The position numbers were made by a program, and so were the translations under genes. A DNA stretch of 64,000 nucleotides, taken from NCBI GenBank assembly GCA_020002185.1, contig CM034541.1, forward strand, positions 29,723,345 through 29,787,344. Direction: 5' to 3'. Position 1 is the first letter of the stretch. Each line of letters begins with the position of its first letter. Source of the DNA: Paraescarpia echinospica. Its lineage: Eukaryota > Annelida > Polychaeta > Sabellida > Siboglinidae. Shown piece after piece: positions 23,229-31,860 of this stretch. The notes beneath the pieces are model-generated. The model worked only from the letters and a program-made list of their open reading frames with translations, searched no databases and was not told the origin of the DNA.

Positions 23229-23252
23229 CGGTGCGCTTTAGGGACTTTCCCC
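23229..23252 (-). repeat. pogo element right terminal inverted repeat
   Basis: Reverse complement reads GGGGAAAGTCCCTAAAGCGC; it is followed by TA. Confidence 0.93.
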
Positions 23253-23254
23253 TA

Positions 23255-23850
23255 CTCTGGTAGGCTTAGCAGTTGTGAAAATAAAGCCATTTGCTATGAA
23301 CGTGTCAAGATAGTCAGCACTGTGATTGTTATTTTCAACATTTAGTAGGTTCACATTTGCATCACCACAGATAATGATGTGTTTGTTTTCATTTTGCAAT
23401 CGTTTCTTTATTATATCAGTTTAAGATCCCGAGTAAATACGTTCCGTGTACTTAAGTTTGGTGATCTGTATATTGTTCCTATTATTGAGTTCTTGTGTAT
23501 GGTATCATGGGTGTTGTTTAAAATATCAATAAACAGACAATCATAGTAGTTTACATTATTGTTTAAGAAGGCAATATCATTCCTTCCGTTATAGTCTATG
23601 CCATATTTTCTGTATAGACACAAGCCACCACGTTCTTTAATTGTGGGTTTCTGTTTATTTACACATCAACTCATATCCTTTTAAATTTGCAAGTTGACTC
23701 ACATTTTAATTTAACCTGGACTCCTGTACGGTTATGGCATCAATTGCTACATTATTTTAGTGTTTTGGTCACGAAGTAACGCTTCTTGTTCTGACTTGTT
23801 TTTTAATATGCTTCATAATGTTACGCATAATTAATATGATTACTAATGTT
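23255..23850 (-). mobile_element. LINE endonuclease fragment interrupted by the pogo element
   Basis: Minus-strand text typical of an APE endonuclease: ITVQESRLN, GRNDIAFLNNNVNYYDCLF, IIGTIYRSPN, ENKHIIICGDANVNLL, then NGFIFTTAKPTRV at the pogo boundary. It continues across the insertion at 18,770-18,834 with INSATLIDHIFRM. There are a few stops and frame changes. The RT portion of this family is not adjacent; the RT fragment at 15,388-16,185 may be of the same type but is on the other strand. Confidence 0.8.
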
Positions 23851-23859
23851 ACACGGATT

Positions 23860-24070
23860 TACTGTGATTGAACCGAGGATGGCTGATCTGTTGGGGAGGT
23901 TTTAGATAGACCTTGGTCGCGTTCAGAGTTCGCAGTCGCGCCGCACCGCACTGCGACGTCGCTTTTTTGCCCCGGACGTTGATTTTGCCATTCAAAATTA
24001 CGTCGTGCTGACGCCGCGACGCGCGCCCTGCCACTGCGTTTCCAATGATGACCACCGATATTAGTTTCGA
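23860..24070. other. GC-rich block, possible small non-autonomous element
   Basis: About 200 bp of CG-dinucleotide-rich sequence (GTCGCGCCGCACCGC, GACGCCGCGACGCGCG) lies between two LINE fragments in otherwise AT-rich DNA. The outer edges share only a weak TGGTC...CGCAGT match in inverted orientation, so a MITE is only a guess. Confidence 0.3.
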
Positions 24071-24079
24071 ATTCAATGA

Positions 24080-24998
24080 TTTAAAATCATCAGGAAAACA
24101 GCCAGAGCAAAGAGATGCATTTATAATATTTGTTACAGTTTAAATTAGTGTATCGAAACATGCTTTTAGCAGTATTGTTGGAAGTGGATCAAGTGCACAA
24201 GATTTATTTGGGGAGGACATAATTATTTTCCTAACTTCATCGACTGTTGCACGTTCAAATGATACAAATAAAGAGTTTACTTGTGGAAAGTCCACACTGA
24301 CATTACTTAAATTATGACGTGGGAAAGCAGAACGAATAATACTGATTGTATTCTTACAATGACTAGAGAACGAATCACATAGATACTCAATTGATACATG
24401 ATAAGGTAGCGATGGAGTAGGCCATCTGTGTAGAATGTTATTGGTGCAGTTCCATAACTGACGCGGGTTATAAGACTTATTTATGACCATATTTGTATAA
24501 TGATCTGATTTAGCTTTGGCCATTTGTCTGTTACAGAGGTGACATTGCTTAGAATAGAGCGACCTGTCAAATGGCGAGCGTGATTTGCGCCATACACGTG
24601 CTAAATAACGACGACGCCTTTTAGATAGTATAATTTCGGAAGTCATCCATAGAGCCGGTGGCCTTTCTAACACACATTTGGGTTTTATAGGTGCATGTTT
24701 GTTACGTAATGCATTGAGTACTTAAAAGTACTGTTTACATAAGTCAGATATATGTTTTTTTATTTGTGATCAGGTCGGATATAAGGATATCAGCCATTAA
24801 AGTTGTAATACCAATCCTATGAATGGCTATGTAAGACACTTTGTGTTTCGACTCTAATAAGGTTTTGGAAACATTAACATTAGCAATGACAGCAATGACA
24901 GGTCTGATAACCCATCTGAAACAGTAGGTGCTTTGACACTGTTACAAGTTGAACGGATTATCAAGAGGTCAAGCCATAGGCCATGTATATGAGTAGTA
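24080..24998 (-). mobile_element. L2-type LINE (subfamily 2), EN end to RT start
   Basis: Second copy of the family nested at 21,128-22,841, but covering its upstream part: THIHGLWLDLLI (endonuclease end, about 24,990), a frame-broken stretch, NKHAPIKPKCVLERPPALWM, RRRRYLARVWRK, YNPRQLWNCTNNILHRWP and SSPNKSCALDPLPTILLKAC, ending near FPDDFK (24,085). The two copies overlap only in the last 40-odd residues and together span most of the ORF. It is truncated on both sides. Confidence 0.85.
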
Positions 24999-25009
24999 TA
25001 GTAGATGGT

Positions 25010-25460
25010 CTACGAGTTACGCTGGATTCGGAGTGGTGGAAGTGGAAAAAGTAGTTCCGGTTCCCATGATAAAAGATAGGGAAATACCCGGATGTTGCCA
25101 GATTTTCCACTTCGACCACTCCACTCCAATCCGATTTGGACCCATTTCGTATAGGTCTAAAAGGGGTAAATTGGACTTTGAAAATAGGGCTAAACGTCAA
25201 ATCGATATATCGTAAAGGTACACGACGACTTTTTGAGATCGAGGTTCCAATTTACCCCTAGATTTGTAGTTCTTCAAACCCCATGTTAAAACATAGCGAA
25301 ATTTACCTATATTTTTATTTTTCGAGTTTTCGATTTGCCCCAAATGTCTTAAAAAAACTGTCCTACCAATTTCCGCCTACTACTCTATGACAGCCGGTGT
25401 AGAGTTCGTAGACGGTTAGCCGGATCCGAAGCTTTTAGACACCAAAACGAGGACGCTTCT
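25010..25460. other. No gene; contains a long imperfect palindrome
   Basis: No protein is recognised. A strong inverted repeat lies at 25,030-25,049 versus 25,103-25,122, with 19 of 20 positions complementary. Confidence 0.6.
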
Positions 25461-25873
25461 AGTACTCGACGACCTGATGGAGGAGACCGATCGTCGTAAT
25501 ATCCATGATATACCAATGGAAATGATGCTAGAAGACGGCTCCACATCCACTGATTAAGGCGTGATATTACGGAAATGGAGAACTGACTTTCACACTTTGC
25601 TGAACCCGGTCAATTACAAACAAACAACTGACTCTCAATGGTGACCTTGATGGGCCTATCTCTAAGGAGGGCATTCGCCTGGCCTTAAACAAGGCCATGA
25701 AACACAAAGCGTTAGGTGATGATAACATCGCAATCGAAACGCTGGTCAATGAAAATGCCATAGACTTTCTTTACGAACTACGCTTAGTTCGCATGTGTAT
25801 AAAATATACTGCTCTATTTTAAATGATCGTCTTATATCGTGGGTAGAGGGCAACAACCTTTTGTGTGATGAGT

Positions 25874-25990
25874 AAAATGGGTTTAGACCAGGTCGCAGTT
25901 GTCTCGACCACCAAAATGGGTTTAGACCAGGTCGCAGTTGTCTCGACCACCAAAATGGGTTTAGACCAGGTCGCAGTTGTCTCGACCGAC
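25874..25990 (+). repeat. 39-bp tandem triplication inside the LINE RT
   Basis: Three copies start at 25,874, 25,913 and 25,952, each encoding NGFRPGRSCLDHQ (last copy diverges at its end). The unit is 13 codons, so the frame is kept. Confidence 0.97.
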
Positions 25991-26091
25991 CAATGTACCA
26001 TTACAAACATAATCAATACTAGAAAGAAGTGCCGTCAGCAAACGTTTGCATGTTTCGTAGATTTTAGTAAAGCTTATGACCGTATCATTAG

Positions 26092-26185
26092 TAGTAGTAG
26101 TAGTAGTAAATGTTTATTTTTCCAACAAAAGATACATACAGTGTATATGGTATATCAGAATGAGTATGTCAGTATGTTAGAAATT
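26092..26185 (-). mobile_element. Short LINE 3'-tail insertion
   Basis: A (TAG)n run followed by TAAATGTTTATTTTTCC interrupts the LINE between DRI and RNFLWKK. Read on the minus strand it is a 3' UTR end with an (ACT)n tail, as in the tail of the surrounding LINE at 33,449. GTATCATTAG and GTATGTTAG at the two edges resemble a target duplication. Confidence 0.55.
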
Positions 26186-26749
26186 TTCTCTGGAAAAAAA
26201 TTAGTAACTTTAACATACAAGGAAAAATGCTTGAGGCTTTGAAATCATTATGTGTTGATTACAAATATTGTGTTAGGGTCAACAACTTAAAGTCTAACTG
26301 GTTCAATGTTGAATGCGAGCTTAAGCAGGGATGTGTTCTATCCCCTATCATGTTCAATATGTTTATAAGCGATTTATCAGCTGAATTGAAAGGCACGGGT
26401 AAAGGTGTTAAGATCGGAGACGAAATTGTTACAATGTTATCATACGCAGATGACATTGTGTTGCTGGCCGAATCAGCAGAAGAACTGCAGACATTGATAA
26501 ATGTTATTTGGAAATTGTGCAATGACTGGGGCATGTCTTTTATCAAAGACAAAACTCAAATTGTACATTTTCGTAATCCATCAATATCTGAGACTTCTTA
26601 CGATTTTCTGCTAGGTGATCAAAGCATATGCATCGTAAATAAGTATACATATTTAGGTTTGATTTTAACTGAATACCTTGATTATAAGGTGATGGTTAAA
26701 ACAGTAGCTACTACGGCGAACAGAGCTCTGGGTTTGTTAATGGCTATAT

Positions 26750-26993
26750 TGTGCGCGGCACTTACTTGGGCAGGCACAATGGTGTAGCCCGCAGCGTAGG
26801 CCGAAGGCCGACGGGAGCGTCTCCTCGATGAGGGGCTGTGCTTCTCGGCGGCGGCGGCAATACGGACTTCTGGCTATTGTGTAGCACGGGTATTTATAGG
26901 GTGTGTGTGTGTGGGTGTATTGTTAGGGTGTAATGCGGATGTGCGTACTTATTTTGTGTGTGCGAACTATTTACAGTGTAGCTCCGCACTACA
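26750..26993 (-). repeat. 3' LTR (244 bp, TG...CA)
   Basis: On the minus strand it starts TGTAGTGCGGAGC and ends GCCGCGCACA. It has four CGG triplets, against eight in the other LTR; otherwise I see no difference. ATAT on the left and T on the right are also shared with the other LTR. Confidence 0.95.
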
Positions 26994-27001
26994 TTCCCCC
27001 C
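26994..27001 (-). promoter_or_regulatory. Polypurine tract
   Basis: GGGGGGAA on the minus strand directly before the 3' LTR; the expected plus-strand primer site. Confidence 0.8.
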
Positions 27002-27649
27002 AATCATAAAAACAACGGGATATATTACGACAAATATGTATGCGGTATTGTATGCAGATAGTCGTGAATTATGTATGGATAATTACAACATAAAATATAT
27101 ACACTAAATGTGACCGGTTAACCAAAACCTGAACGCCGACTAGCATCTCAGGCAAAGGCTTCACTCAAGTCTCAATATTTGATATTTAGGTTATTTCCTT
27201 TTTACATTTAATTAAACCATTTACGTAAACCCGAACACCGACGTAATATTGAACTATTTAGGGTAGTTCATTATAAATACATTTAATTAAAAAAAAACCA
27301 ACCACCATTATTTTAACACTTGTATAATAAAGCAAAACGAACTTATTGAAAATTAAACTTCGCTCCCAATCATTATAAGAATCTATACATAACTTATATG
27401 TAGACCCCTGACACCGACAGGTGTCTCAGGCATCATGTACTACGTGAGTACGTCCCATATACTACGAGTACGTCCCGAGTACCGACGAGTGCCTCAGGCA
27501 TCATACACTACGTGAGTACGATATACTACGTGAGTATATATACACGAAAATATGTATGTTCTAGAACCCGGACACCGACAAGCGTCCTAGGCTGTGTTTG
27601 TGCGTGTGTGTATGCGTGTTAGAATATCCTACGGCTAGATGAACAGGAA
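27002..27649 (-). other. LTR element spacer downstream of ORF2
   Basis: No open frame. It contains a repeated motif around TCAGGCATCATxxACTACGTGAGTACG (27,430-27,530; shown in consensus form), two to three imperfect copies, just upstream of the polypurine tract region. Confidence 0.6.
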
Positions 27650-29608
27650 TTACTCAGTCATCATATTCCACGAATGTCTGCATGGGCAGCCTTCGGTGGA
27701 ACAAGACTGACGGATCATCCTGACCCTTGAACTGTGTACATTCTCCATTTTGTCGTAACCAACAAAGCAGACAGCAACGCTATTGCTACTTGCAACAGTC
27801 GTGGTCACCGTCGCTGCCGTGCACCATTTCTCGTCATAAGGGAACTGTGTTTCGCAAGGCATGCTAATCAGCGCTCCGCAATTGTCATCGTTAGCGATTT
27901 TGTCCGTCTGTAGGGGAAGTTCCATCATTGAAAGTCTTGTTTGTAGGCACCGGAAGTTGTGTGGCGATACGGGTGAGGACACATGGACTTCGTGCGTCTC
28001 ACTTGGCTTTAATGGTGTACCCTTGTACCTGACAACATCCGACTCTTTGTCATAGAGACTACAATCGACGGTCGTTCTCTCACACCTGTTGATGGCACCT
28101 CTCAACCGAGTAGTACCCATTTTTTGCTGAGGCACTGACCCGCCAATGACGTCAGTCATCTTTGCGGCATTTGAGTCATATCTGGTGACGTCAGTCATCT
28201 CCGCGTCAACTCCGTCGAATCGACATGCCAACGCTTCGATTGGCAATGTGACGGACTCCGTGTGTAGCCACTGCATAGAGAAGTCGCCGTTGTCGATGTA
28301 TTCCATGGACACATTACCCGTGCCTGTGTCAACCCTGGTGATACAAGTGATATGGTCACAACAACGTCTCCTCTCCCTTCTAGATTTGTCATCCTGACCA
28401 CTACACCAACTCTCCTCCCTGACAAACGTTTGAGATGCATAGTAATCGTGCATTTCAACAGGCAAATGGGTCAACCTGTCGTCCCGCAGAAACTCATCCG
28501 CGTTAGCAACTTGCGCATTGTCAGTGTTGTTGTCACCGCTGTCATTGTTTTCAGTTTCTTCCGAGAATTCTGGTTTGTTTCTCAGCTCCCAGTTGTTACC
28601 TGTCTCACCGAGAGGCGCGTCATTGAGCTGCTCCGACAATCGTGTCAATGCAGTCTCGTCACCCTCCAGTTGACACCAGAATTGGGCTGATGATACACAC
28701 GCCTCCATCGTGCGACCAACTGAGTCCGCCCGAGACATACTCAAGTTGTCATTGTGCGGTCCGGTATCGGCTGTCTTACTGTCCCCGTCGTCCGGCGACA
28801 CCTCCGCAGTTGGCGTTATTCGTTCCGGGAAGTGGGACGCGATATCAGCTGTATCATCCACAGGCGGTGCTCCAGTGTGTCCCATGTTGTCTCGTCCTGG
28901 GTCAATGTGTGTGACTAGGTTGGAGTCAGGGTTGGCATGTGTTCTAGCGAGTGACGTCATCGTATCTGTCAAGTCGCCTGGAGCGATGACTGCAGTTACA
29001 GACCGCATGTGTCCGTCACACACCAATACGACTCCCGGGTATTTACCATCAACATGTTTACAGGATTCGTGCAAGACTACGCCTGTTCTGATCTTAGCAT
29101 TCACCTTGACTTTCGTATCCAACGGTACGGTGATTTCTGGGTACCGCATGATAACAGGTAAAAATGTTGGCTTGAGTACATTGACGTCAGATGATATCAT
29201 ATACTCCAGCTTTGGTTCGACCACGATCTTTTCTGTGTGTGTTTTGGGCATGTATCTGTTTTCCTGACGTAACGAGAGACAATCTAGGTAGCTATCTTTT
29301 TGTGAGAATAGTTCACGTTTCATGCCGACTGGAGTGTATGTGTGAACTAGTTCAGGATCATGTAGCTCATAAGTCTTGTGTTTAATAGTGCCGGAACCGA
29401 CTGGTTCCTGACACTTGTCAATCTCTGACGGACTTGTTGTTTCATGGCGACCGACAGCATGAGGTGAAACATATGTGGCGCGTAACATTTCGTCTTCAGA
29501 CGCTACATGTCCCGCTGACATTGACAGCCTTCTACCTAGAACAGCATTTTGACTACTGATGCTAGTGCTAGATGGGCGATTTCCTAGCGAACAGGAGGGC
29601 CCATACAT
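27650..29608 (-). CDS. Tudor-like ORF2 of the LTR element (652 aa)
   Basis: This intact ORF starts with ATG 50 bp after the gag stop, but the same frame is open upstream into gag, so a Gag fusion by -1 frameshifting is likely. No RT, RNase H, integrase or clear protease is present. A DTG at 426-428 lacks the hydrophobic lead and AxxS-like follow-up of retropepsins. Residues 301-470 look like an extended Tudor domain: VSSAQFWCQLEGDETAL...LSEQLN, later VSMEYIDNGDF and LPIEALACRFDGV. Residues 538-633 look like a second: HEVHVSSPVSPHNFRCL, then the barrel FPYDEKWCTAATVTTT, NSVAVCFVGYDKMENV and RVRMI. The canonical Tyr-Gly-Asn turn is altered to YDK. Tudor folds bind methylated arginine ligands, often in piRNA granules; that role here is inferred. 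The N-terminal 290 residues are unrecognised. Confidence 0.75.
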   Translation of the reverse strand: MYGPSCSLGNRPSSTSISSQNAVLGRRLSMSAGHVASEDEMLRATYVSPHAVGRHETTSPSEIDKCQEPVGSGTIKHKTYELHDPELVHTYTPVGMKRELFSQKDSYLDCLSLRQENRYMPKTHTEKIVVEPKLEYMISSDVNVLKPTFLPVIMRYPEITVPLDTKVKVNAKIRTGVVLHESCKHVDGKYPGVVLVCDGHMRSVTAVIAPGDLTDTMTSLARTHANPDSNLVTHIDPGRDNMGHTGAPPVDDTADIASHFPERITPTAEVSPDDGDSKTADTGPHNDNLSMSRADSVGRTMEACVSSAQFWCQLEGDETALTRLSEQLNDAPLGETGNNWELRNKPEFSEETENNDSGDNNTDNAQVANADEFLRDDRLTHLPVEMHDYYASQTFVREESWCSGQDDKSRRERRRCCDHITCITRVDTGTGNVSMEYIDNGDFSMQWLHTESVTLPIEALACRFDGVDAEMTDVTRYDSNAAKMTDVIGGSVPQQKMGTTRLRGAINRCERTTVDCSLYDKESDVVRYKGTPLKPSETHEVHVSSPVSPHNFRCLQTRLSMMELPLQTDKIANDDNCGALISMPCETQFPYDEKWCTAATVTTTVASSNSVAVCFVGYDKMENVHSSRVRMIRQSCSTEGCPCRHSWNMMTE

Positions 29609-29658
29609 TCCACTTGTGGAATGGTCATCGCAGGATGATTTCTCGTCATAAGTGTAGA

Positions 29659-31044
29659 CTAGAGATTGATCGTTGTAGGTATAATCATACGATGTGTATG
29701 GACGTCTTCCATTGTCAAATTTGTCATCTTCATCACACGATCCGATTCCTCCTTTTTCGTACGGCGTCTGAGAAGCTTTCGATTAATCTTGTTCATATCT
29801 TTTAGAGCTTTCCTAATCGACTTTGGATGTTTGTCACAAGCTGCTAAAGCTATTTCGTTCTCCCTAACACCCTTGAGGAACAGCTTTGCGGCATATTTAG
29901 TTACGTCTTTGTTTCCTGTCCCTCTATATCTCCTTTTGACGGCATGATGAACACGATCAGCGAAGTCTTCCAAAGATTCGCCGACTTCCTGCTTCATATC
30001 TTGGAGATTGCGACGCACAAGGCTTGGATCTTCTTTTGTTTCAAATTTGCTCTTCAAGCGTTTCATGAGCCTTCGATAATCGCTGCAAGTCTTGCGGGAA
30101 CGGGTCCGGATGTAATCAAGTGCTTCGTCGGGCAAGCATTCCTTTAGCCTCTGTAGTTTTTGGTAACTACTCCAGTGATAATATTTTGCAGCACGCTTAA
30201 ACAGGTGTAGAAATGTGTCCCATTCTGTGGATGTTCCTGAGAATGTAGGTAAATTGGGTCCATTGGTTTTGTCATGTGTGTGATGCCCATCGGTTGTGTC
30301 GTGTGTGTGATGCCCATCGGTTGCGTCGTGTGTGTGATGCCCATCGGTTGTGTCGTGTGTGTGATGCCCATCGGTTTTTGGTGTGGTGTCGATTCCTCCC
30401 ATTGGTTCGCGTTTCACACCGACTGGAAGATTTGTGTTGCTAGTAGGTTGAAGTGGGGTATCCTTCCTGCGTGCTTCTTGTCCCAACAACCGCGAGGGAC
30501 CGTAGCTGTATATGCCATCCTTTGGATGCGCATCAAGGAGAGGTTTATCATAAAAAGGATGACCCATTGATTTGGAAGGGCTCTTATACTCCATGTTCTT
30601 ACTCTCATACATTTCCCATCTCATTTCACCTCCTATTTCCTGTGACCGGCGTCTATTCATTGTGTGATCCCATTCTTCCATCTCCCTTCTCATGGTTTCT
30701 TCCAGTTCTCTTCTCTTTACTTCCCTCACCCTCATGAATTCATACTCGTCAATACCAAACCTGACCCTGTTTGATCTCTCTCTTTCATATTCTTTGATTT
30801 TGCAATCCCTCTCATCAAGTTGCGCATGATATTGTGCTTCCATCCTTTCCAGTTTATCTTTTAACATCTCTACCTCAGAATCACATTCTAGCGAAACAGT
30901 CGCTTCCATTGGATGCTCCTCTAGACTAATCCGTCCTGTTTCCAGTAAGTTTTTCCAAAAGGTGGTAGTAGCATCCGAGACTGTCACTAAATCAGAAATT
31001 TCTATTTTGTCCTTCTTCTTGAGATTCAGAGAGCATGTTGACAT
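29659..31044 (-). CDS. Gag protein of the LTR element (461 aa)
   Basis: This intact ORF starts at the first ATG after the leader. Residues 53-145 are charged and heptad-like (KLERMEAQYHAQLDERD...RRELEETMRREMEEW), probably a coiled coil for multimerisation. Residues 223-259 are four 9-residue TDGHHTHDx repeats. Residues 265-420 resemble the retrotransposon Gag/capsid fold of Metaviridae-like elements: PTFSGTSTEWDTFLHLF, LQRLKECLPDEALDYI, LKSKFETKEDPSLVRRNL, ESLEDFADRVHHAV. No CCHC zinc knuckle is present; the C-terminus is merely basic (KLLRRRTKKEE). It should form the cytoplasmic RNA-packaging particle. The frame overlaps ORF2 through a possible -1 slip site at 29,716-29,722. Assignment to the Gypsy-like group is by pattern. 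Confidence 0.85.
   Translation of the reverse strand: MSTCSLNLKKKDKIEISDLVTVSDATTTFWKNLLETGRISLEEHPMEATVSLECDSEVEMLKDKLERMEAQYHAQLDERDCKIKEYERERSNRVRFGIDEYEFMRVREVKRRELEETMRREMEEWDHTMNRRRSQEIGGEMRWEMYESKNMEYKSPSKSMGHPFYDKPLLDAHPKDGIYSYGPSRLLGQEARRKDTPLQPTSNTNLPVGVKREPMGGIDTTPKTDGHHTHDTTDGHHTHDATDGHHTHDTTDGHHTHDKTNGPNLPTFSGTSTEWDTFLHLFKRAAKYYHWSSYQKLQRLKECLPDEALDYIRTRSRKTCSDYRRLMKRLKSKFETKEDPSLVRRNLQDMKQEVGESLEDFADRVHHAVKRRYRGTGNKDVTKYAAKLFLKGVRENEIALAACDKHPKSIRKALKDMNKINRKLLRRRTKKEESDRVMKMTNLTMEDVHTHRMIIPTTINL
29716..29722 (-). promoter_or_regulatory. Candidate -1 frameshift heptamer A AAT TTG
   Basis: In gag phase the codons read ACA AAT TTG (residues 441-443). X XXY YYZ pairing allows a -1 slip into the ORF2 frame, which is open from well upstream of here to the ORF2 ATG and beyond. 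The gag stop follows 18 codons later. Confidence 0.55.
30269..30380 (-). repeat. 27-bp tandem repeat within gag, four copies
   Basis: Encodes TDGHHTHD plus one variable residue per unit; copies differ by single bases only. Confidence 0.9.
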
Positions 31045-31838
31045 CTATATGCGTGTAAATGTAAGTGTAAATGCCAAACTGTGTATACAAAGTAATGCCT
31101 ACTATTTAACGACGTTAGTGGCACTGTTGATTCAAAAATTAGGTAATTCAAATAAAACTGAACAGTGCAGCTCAGATATTTTAGAAAATCAATATAATTG
31201 CACAATTACCAACACGTTTTAGTGAGAACAGTAAACAGTATCACGCGATAGATGCAATACAATTACGTCCGCGATAATACCCAATTAGTAGATTCGGAAA
31301 GTAAACTACGTAGTATAACTTCACATAATCCCACCAAAAATATAGCTTGATTTATGATGAACAAGAGTGTCATAAACACGATAAATTCTTAAAAAAACTT
31401 AAGAAAGAATTCAATTATAAAGCTACCCGTGGGTCATGTAAACACCACGGCGTGATCAAAGGGTTAAACCCAGTTCGAATCAGCTAGCAGTCGCGTAGCA
31501 ACCGACGGCGACGCGCGACGCTGGTTGTATGCTGCCAGCGACCACGCCCGTATACTGGTTGTCCCGACGTCAAATTGTAATTGTAGAACTTTCAAATAAT
31601 GTTCAAATAAGCGGTTGAATATTGCTATATGATAATTAGCAGAACTTATATCACGTATAATTACTTCATATTATGCGTAGACAGAACCGGCAGATTCCTA
31701 TCATACGCACAGGAAAATTGGCGCGTAAATGTTTAAACAATTAACGCTTGAAAACCGACAGGTTTCTCCTGGTTAATTGCGCGTAGAATATAAATTGTTT
31801 AACATGGAACGATAACGCAGATTCGCTAGCAGAAATAT
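31045..31838 (-). other. LTR element 5' leader
   Basis: About 790 bp between the primer-binding site and the gag ATG, with no long open frame. It includes a CG-rich patch at 31,480-31,560. Confidence 0.6.
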
Positions 31839-31856
31839 ACCCTGCTCGCAGCGCCA
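31839..31856 (-). promoter_or_regulatory. Primer-binding site, tRNA-Ser-like
   Basis: Minus strand TGGCGCTGCGAGCAGGGT starts four bases (ATAT) after the CA end of the 5' LTR. Its complement, CCTGCTCGCAGCG plus CCA, resembles the 3' end of metazoan serine tRNAs. Confidence 0.7.
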
Positions 31857-31860
31857 ATAT

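Larger units (their letters stand above)
18835..23252 (+). mobile_element. pogo/Tigger-family DNA transposon
   Basis: The termini are inverted repeats: GGGGAAAGTCCCTAA at 18,835-18,849, and its reverse complement at 23,238-23,252. The match continues as CGCGCAC versus AGCGCAC. A TA dinucleotide stands immediately outside both ends (18,833-18,834 and 23,253-23,254), the target duplication of the Tc1/mariner/pogo superfamily. Several CCCCAAAGCGCACC boxes lie just inside both ends. It carries a plus-strand transposase pseudogene (19,520-21,094) and a later L2 insertion (21,128-22,841). Removing the element rejoins a LINE reading frame in phase, which supports the boundaries. Confidence 0.93.
25470..26745 (+). 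mobile_element. LINE (family C), RT domain, 5' segment
   Basis: Plus-strand RT text: MLEDGSTSTD, LRKWRTDFHTLLNP, GPISKEGIRLALNKAMKHKALG, SILNDRLISWVEGNNLLCDE, then NGFRPGRSCLD repeated three times, FACFVDFSKAYDRI (catalytic Asp of motif A), and after a small insertion LWKKISNFNIQGKMLEALKSL. Then come LKQGCVLSPIMFNMFI (motif B), YADDIVLLA (26,443-26,454), VNKYTYLGLIL and NRALGLLMA. At 26,745 it is cut by the LTR element and resumes at 32,118. There are a few stops and frame changes in the first third. Confidence 0.88.

Noticed and set aside
28315..28340. DTG motif in ORF2 as a retroviral protease
   Set aside because: It lacks the hydrophobic strand before and the expected residues after, and fits better within a Tudor-like strand.
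27861..29385. Plus-strand open frames opposite the Tudor-like ORF
   Set aside because: Shadow frames; the minus-strand ORF is far longer and lies in the retroelement order.
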